Assembly: GCA_016932295.1 (NCBI GenBank)
Contig: JAFGDC010000532.1
Coordinates: 1-9,611, forward strand
Source of the DNA: a candidate division CSSED10-310 bacterium
GTDB lineage: Bacteria > CSSED10-310 > JAFGDC01
Direction: 5' to 3'
DNA length: 9,611 nt
Shown here: piece after piece, positions 7,180 through 9,611 of the stretch
Layout of the letters: each line of letters begins with the position of its first letter
Position numbering within the stretch: position 1 is the first letter of the stretch
Notes under the pieces: model-generated
What the model saw: the letters and a program-made list of their open reading frames with translations, nothing else
Databases searched by the model: none
Told to the model about the DNA's origin: nothing
Made by a program: the position numbers and the translations under genes

Positions 7180-7270
7180 GGCTCGAGTCTGGCGACTCGG
7201 GAAACCAGGGTGCGGCTGGCGCCACGCGCTCCCTCTGCTGGCGCCACGCGGTCTATCTGACGGCGCCAGA
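7180..7270. repeat. Structured intergenic repeat, copy B
   Basis: The second copy, 132 bases after the first, differs only at a few positions (for example C to T in GGGTGCGG, which leaves a G-T wobble in the stem). It carries the exact 20-mer CCTCTGCTGGCGCCACGCGG at 7232-7251, also found at 7100-7119 and 271-290. It ends in the near-palindrome TCTGACGGCGCCAGA, only seven bases before the stop codon of the minus-strand haem protein gene. A possible role is 3'-end protection or termination of the converging transcripts. Confidence 0.8.
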
Positions 7271-7277
7271 CGGCCCC

Positions 7278-8519
7278 TCAAGTGCCACGCGCGCCATCTG
7301 CCGGCGGCTCAGATTCCCCCATCTCCACCACGCGGATCTCCTGCAGGAACTTCACGCCTCTGTCTACGAACAGATCAAATGCGGGATACACCGAGAATTC
7401 CGGCACAGCCGGCCCATCCGCCACAGCATGCGCCTCGTCCCGGGCACCACGATCCCTGTCCCCCGCTTCCTTCATGCACAACAACAACGGCTGACCCAAC
7501 AGGTTGTGAGCCAGTTCCGTCCAACTGAACACCGCCCGATACCCATCCGCCGCCAAACAATACACCATGGTCGCTTCCGGTCGCGCCGGATCCACCCCGA
7601 AATCCTCCACCAACACATCAATCAATGACACACCACTCACCTGCGTCATCGTGTGAAATCCCACACCCATCCCGATCATGGCATCATCCAGTACTATCTC
7701 CCGATGGCGCTTCATCACTTCAGCATCGATAAACCCCATCGTCCTTCGCTGCCATGTGACCATGAGCGCTCCTCCTCCCTTACCCTCTGACAACGCTTCT
7801 CTGGGAGCAATCACCTCGATCACCGCCGGCTCCTCCAATACTCTTAACGCACCGGCATCGTTGCGCCAGATCAACCGCACCGTCTCCGGTCCATTCAACC
7901 TGGGCTTGTAATCCCCATTATGGCACATGGTGCAATCATGCCACTCGTCCATCACCTCCACATGACATCCGCCACAACCACCGGCCGCCACCGAAGGATG
8001 ATGCGTCGGTATCCGGTACGCCGCCCGTAACGCCACGATCACCCGATTCTCAACCATGGCTGTTTCCAGCTCTCCATAGGATACATACACACTCCGCCCG
8101 CCGGCATCGCGTACCTTGATCACCATATCCAACAGACGCGGGAACTTGTCGTCGGCGGGTTTCAACGGTTCCGCCGCCTGAACCAGCAGGCGCAGCGGCA
8201 CCCCGCTGTACACATACGTCCCAACATATTCCCCCGCCTCATATTCCTTGTATCTGAAGGTCACGGAAGGCATGGCGGCGAGCCGCCGCAGACTGTAGGA
8301 ACCAGGTTTGGCAACAGCACCCTGGACGCGCACCACGCCTTTTTCGAGGCGCAGATCATCCAGCCGTTCTGCCAGTGCCGCCTCCCGGCGCGGCGCCAGG
8401 TACCATCCATGCAGGCGCATGTATCCGTATATCGCCGCACAAGTAGTCAGCACCGCCACCACCATGGCTACCACCACGGTGATGGTCAGAAGCCGGTACT
8501 CATTCGCCGGTCGGATCAT
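7278..8519 (-). CDS. Membrane-anchored protein with two CXXCH haem motifs between two molybdopterin-fold-like domains
   Basis: A 413-residue protein of unknown function. Residues 10-33 form one hydrophobic anchor, with the rest probably periplasmic. Residues 60-175 (RVQGAVAKPGSYSLRRLAAMP, then YSGVPLRLLV) and 204-398 (SGVSLIDVLVEDFGVD, AADGYRAVFSWTEL) each resemble the sulfite-oxidase-type molybdopterin-binding fold. Domain 1 has no cysteine to ligate molybdenum, so cofactor binding is doubtful. Between the two domains are CGGCH (182-186) and CTMCH (196-200), two covalent haem c motifs, in a His/Asp-rich stretch with further possible axial ligands. ATG 8519 is chosen over 8573 because GAGG lies six bases upstream; this leaves a 20 nt overlap with the ATPase gene. 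It is the last gene of the importer operon. It may carry electrons to or from the transported metal chelate, which is inference. Confidence 0.85.
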   Translation of the reverse strand: MIRPANEYRLLTITVVVAMVVAVLTTCAAIYGYMRLHGWYLAPRREAALAERLDDLRLEKGVVRVQGAVAKPGSYSLRRLAAMPSVTFRYKEYEAGEYVGTYVYSGVPLRLLVQAAEPLKPADDKFPRLLDMVIKVRDAGGRSVYVSYGELETAMVENRVIVALRAAYRIPTHHPSVAAGGCGGCHVEVMDEWHDCTMCHNGDYKPRLNGPETVRLIWRNDAGALRVLEEPAVIEVIAPREALSEGKGGGALMVTWQRRTMGFIDAEVMKRHREIVLDDAMIGMGVGFHTMTQVSGVSLIDVLVEDFGVDPARPEATMVYCLAADGYRAVFSWTELAHNLLGQPLLLCMKEAGDRDRGARDEAHAVADGPAVPEFSVYPAFDLFVDRGVKFLQEIRVVEMGESEPPADGARGT

Positions 8520-9378
8520 CCGGCACCTCACCTTCATCATCAACCGCCATGACAGCGGAACCTCTCGTTCCATGCCGCCCGCTTATCTCAGGTGGAACGA
8601 TCACTCGCACTCCCGACGGCCTGGTGACTTCGACCTGTATTCTGATCCCGTATGCCTCACCCAGGATCGCCGGTGTGATCACCCGCTCGGGAGAATCGCA
8701 CGACACGATCCGGCCGGCAGACATGACCGCCGCTCGATCCGCATACCATGCCGCCATGTTCGGGTCATGCATGGACATCAGCACCACCGACCGCCGCTCG
8801 ACTGCCAGCCTCCGTACCGTCTCCAGGATCATAATCTGGTTGCGGAAGTCCAGATGAGCGGTAGGTTCATCCAGTAACAGAACACCCGATTCCTGTGCCA
8901 GCGCCCTGGCGATCAACACCAATTGCCGCTCCCCGCCGCTGAGTTTCGTATAGGGGCGGGGTTGCAGTCTGGTCATGCCCAATGCAGCGAGAACCTTTAC
9001 CACCATGGCTCGATCCTTGACCCCCGGCACCGCGAATGTTCCCATATAGGGATTGCGACCCATCAGGATGATCTCCTCCACGGTGTATGGGAACACTGCC
9101 GCATGGGATTGCGGCACAAGCGCCACATGCCGCGCCCGCTCCTTGGGGTTCAGATCGAACAGCGATCTGCCGGCAAGCCGCACTTCACCAGATGCTGGTT
9201 TCAACGCTCCGCTTAACAATTGAATAAGAGTGGTCTTACCCGCCCCGTTCGGTCCCACTAAAGCCATCACCTCTCCCGGACTGACCTTCAATTCCCCGAT
9301 GCGCAACTGAAAGGAAGCGTCCGGATAGCCAAAACACAAACCATCCACCTTCAACCCGTTGAAATTCATTTCAGGCAT
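8500..9378 (-). CDS. FecE/BtuD-type ABC transporter ATP-binding protein
   Basis: A 292-residue nucleotide-binding subunit of a type II importer for an iron-siderophore, haem or cobalamin. It sits on the inner face of the membrane and powers uptake by ATP hydrolysis. All family motifs are intact: Walker A GPNGAGKTT (42-50), Q-loop at Q90 in VPQS, signature LSGGERQ (146-152), Walker B VLLLDEPTA (166-174), D-loop HLD, and switch histidine H204 in MHDPN. The core ends near residue 255. The remaining tail, rich in Asp, Glu and Pro, makes it a little longer than typical FecE or BtuD. ATG 9378 overlaps the permease stop (TGATG), which implies translational coupling, and the downstream gene also overlaps this one. 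The exact ligand cannot be told from the sequence. Confidence 0.93.
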   Translation of the reverse strand: MPEMNFNGLKVDGLCFGYPDASFQLRIGELKVSPGEVMALVGPNGAGKTTLIQLLSGALKPASGEVRLAGRSLFDLNPKERARHVALVPQSHAAVFPYTVEEIILMGRNPYMGTFAVPGVKDRAMVVKVLAALGMTRLQPRPYTKLSGGERQLVLIARALAQESGVLLLDEPTAHLDFRNQIMILETVRRLAVERRSVVLMSMHDPNMAAWYADRAAVMSAGRIVSCDSPERVITPAILGEAYGIRIQVEVTRPSGVRVIVPPEISGRHGTRGSAVMAVDDEGEVPDDPTGE

Positions 9379-9611
9379 CAGAACCCCGATTCACGGGTGA
9401 CGAGCAGGTAAAGGAAGAAGGGCGCGCCAAGAAAGGCAGTGAGGATTCCTATGGGGAGTTCCATGGTAAACAGGCTACGGGCGAGACCGTCCATGACGAC
9501 CAGCACGATGGCGCCGGTCAGTCCCGACAGGGGCACCAGGCGTTCGTGGTCAGCCCCCACCAGCAGCCTGGTGATGTGCGGGACCACCAGGCCGATCCAG
9601 CCGATGGTGCC
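9378..9611 (-). CDS. FecCD/BtuC-family ABC transporter permease (C-terminal part)
   Basis: The last 77 residues of a permease that begins beyond the right edge. The frame opens inside GTIGWIGLVVPHITRLLVG, and the sequence GLVVPHxxRLLxGxDH followed by ELPIGILTAFLGAPFFLYLL is the hallmark C-terminus of the FecCD family, which forms the transmembrane channel of siderophore, haem and cobalamin importers. Two hydrophobic helices are visible. The stop codon overlaps the ATPase start by one base. A periplasmic binding protein gene would be expected further upstream, outside the window. Confidence 0.93.
   Translation of the reverse strand, partial: GTIGWIGLVVPHITRLLVGADHERLVPLSGLTGAIVLVVMDGLARSLFTMELPIGILTAFLGAPFFLYLLVTRESGF

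Overview
The window is GC-rich bacterial DNA carrying five complete protein genes, one partial gene and one probable small gene, a decayed gene remnant, and two blocks of structured intergenic repeats. No rRNA, tRNA, transposase, integrase or CRISPR array was seen. A Gram-negative, possibly anaerobic host is likely: there is a periplasm-facing protein with two CXXCH haem motifs, a FecCD/BtuC-type importer and a lipobox-bearing small protein. Placement in Desulfobacterota or a relative is a guess from overall flavour only.

Layout, left to right. Positions 1-290 hold about three copies of a 105-106 bp tandem repeat with hairpin-forming cores. Positions 370-1932 (minus) encode a six-helix membrane protein fused to a seven-repeat beta-propeller. 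Roughly 2165-2495 is the eroded 3' end of a second MFS transporter gene. Positions 2506-3318 (minus) encode a class I SAM-dependent methyltransferase. After a 400 bp non-coding gap, 3721-5127 (minus) encodes an intact MFS transporter, the closest visible relative of the remnant. A divergent promoter region separates it from 5421-6437 (plus), an endonuclease/exonuclease/phosphatase-family protein. The convergent region 6438-7277 contains a perfect 10 bp hairpin, a probable small six-cysteine lipoprotein gene, and two copies of a 91 bp repeat at 132 bp spacing. These copies share a 20-mer and a covarying hairpin with the left-hand array.

The right end (7278-9611, minus) is an operon read leftwards: FecCD-type permease (partial), FecE/BtuD-type ATPase, then a membrane-anchored protein with two haem c motifs between two domains that resemble the sulfite-oxidase molybdopterin fold. 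The genes overlap (TGATG at the first junction, 20 nt at the second), so the haem protein is probably produced together with the importer. A redox role on the imported metal chelate is a reasonable but untested idea.

The points most worth following up are the possible redox-coupled importer operon, the shared covarying repeat family at both ends, the MFS relic next to its intact relative, and the small cysteine-rich lipoprotein.
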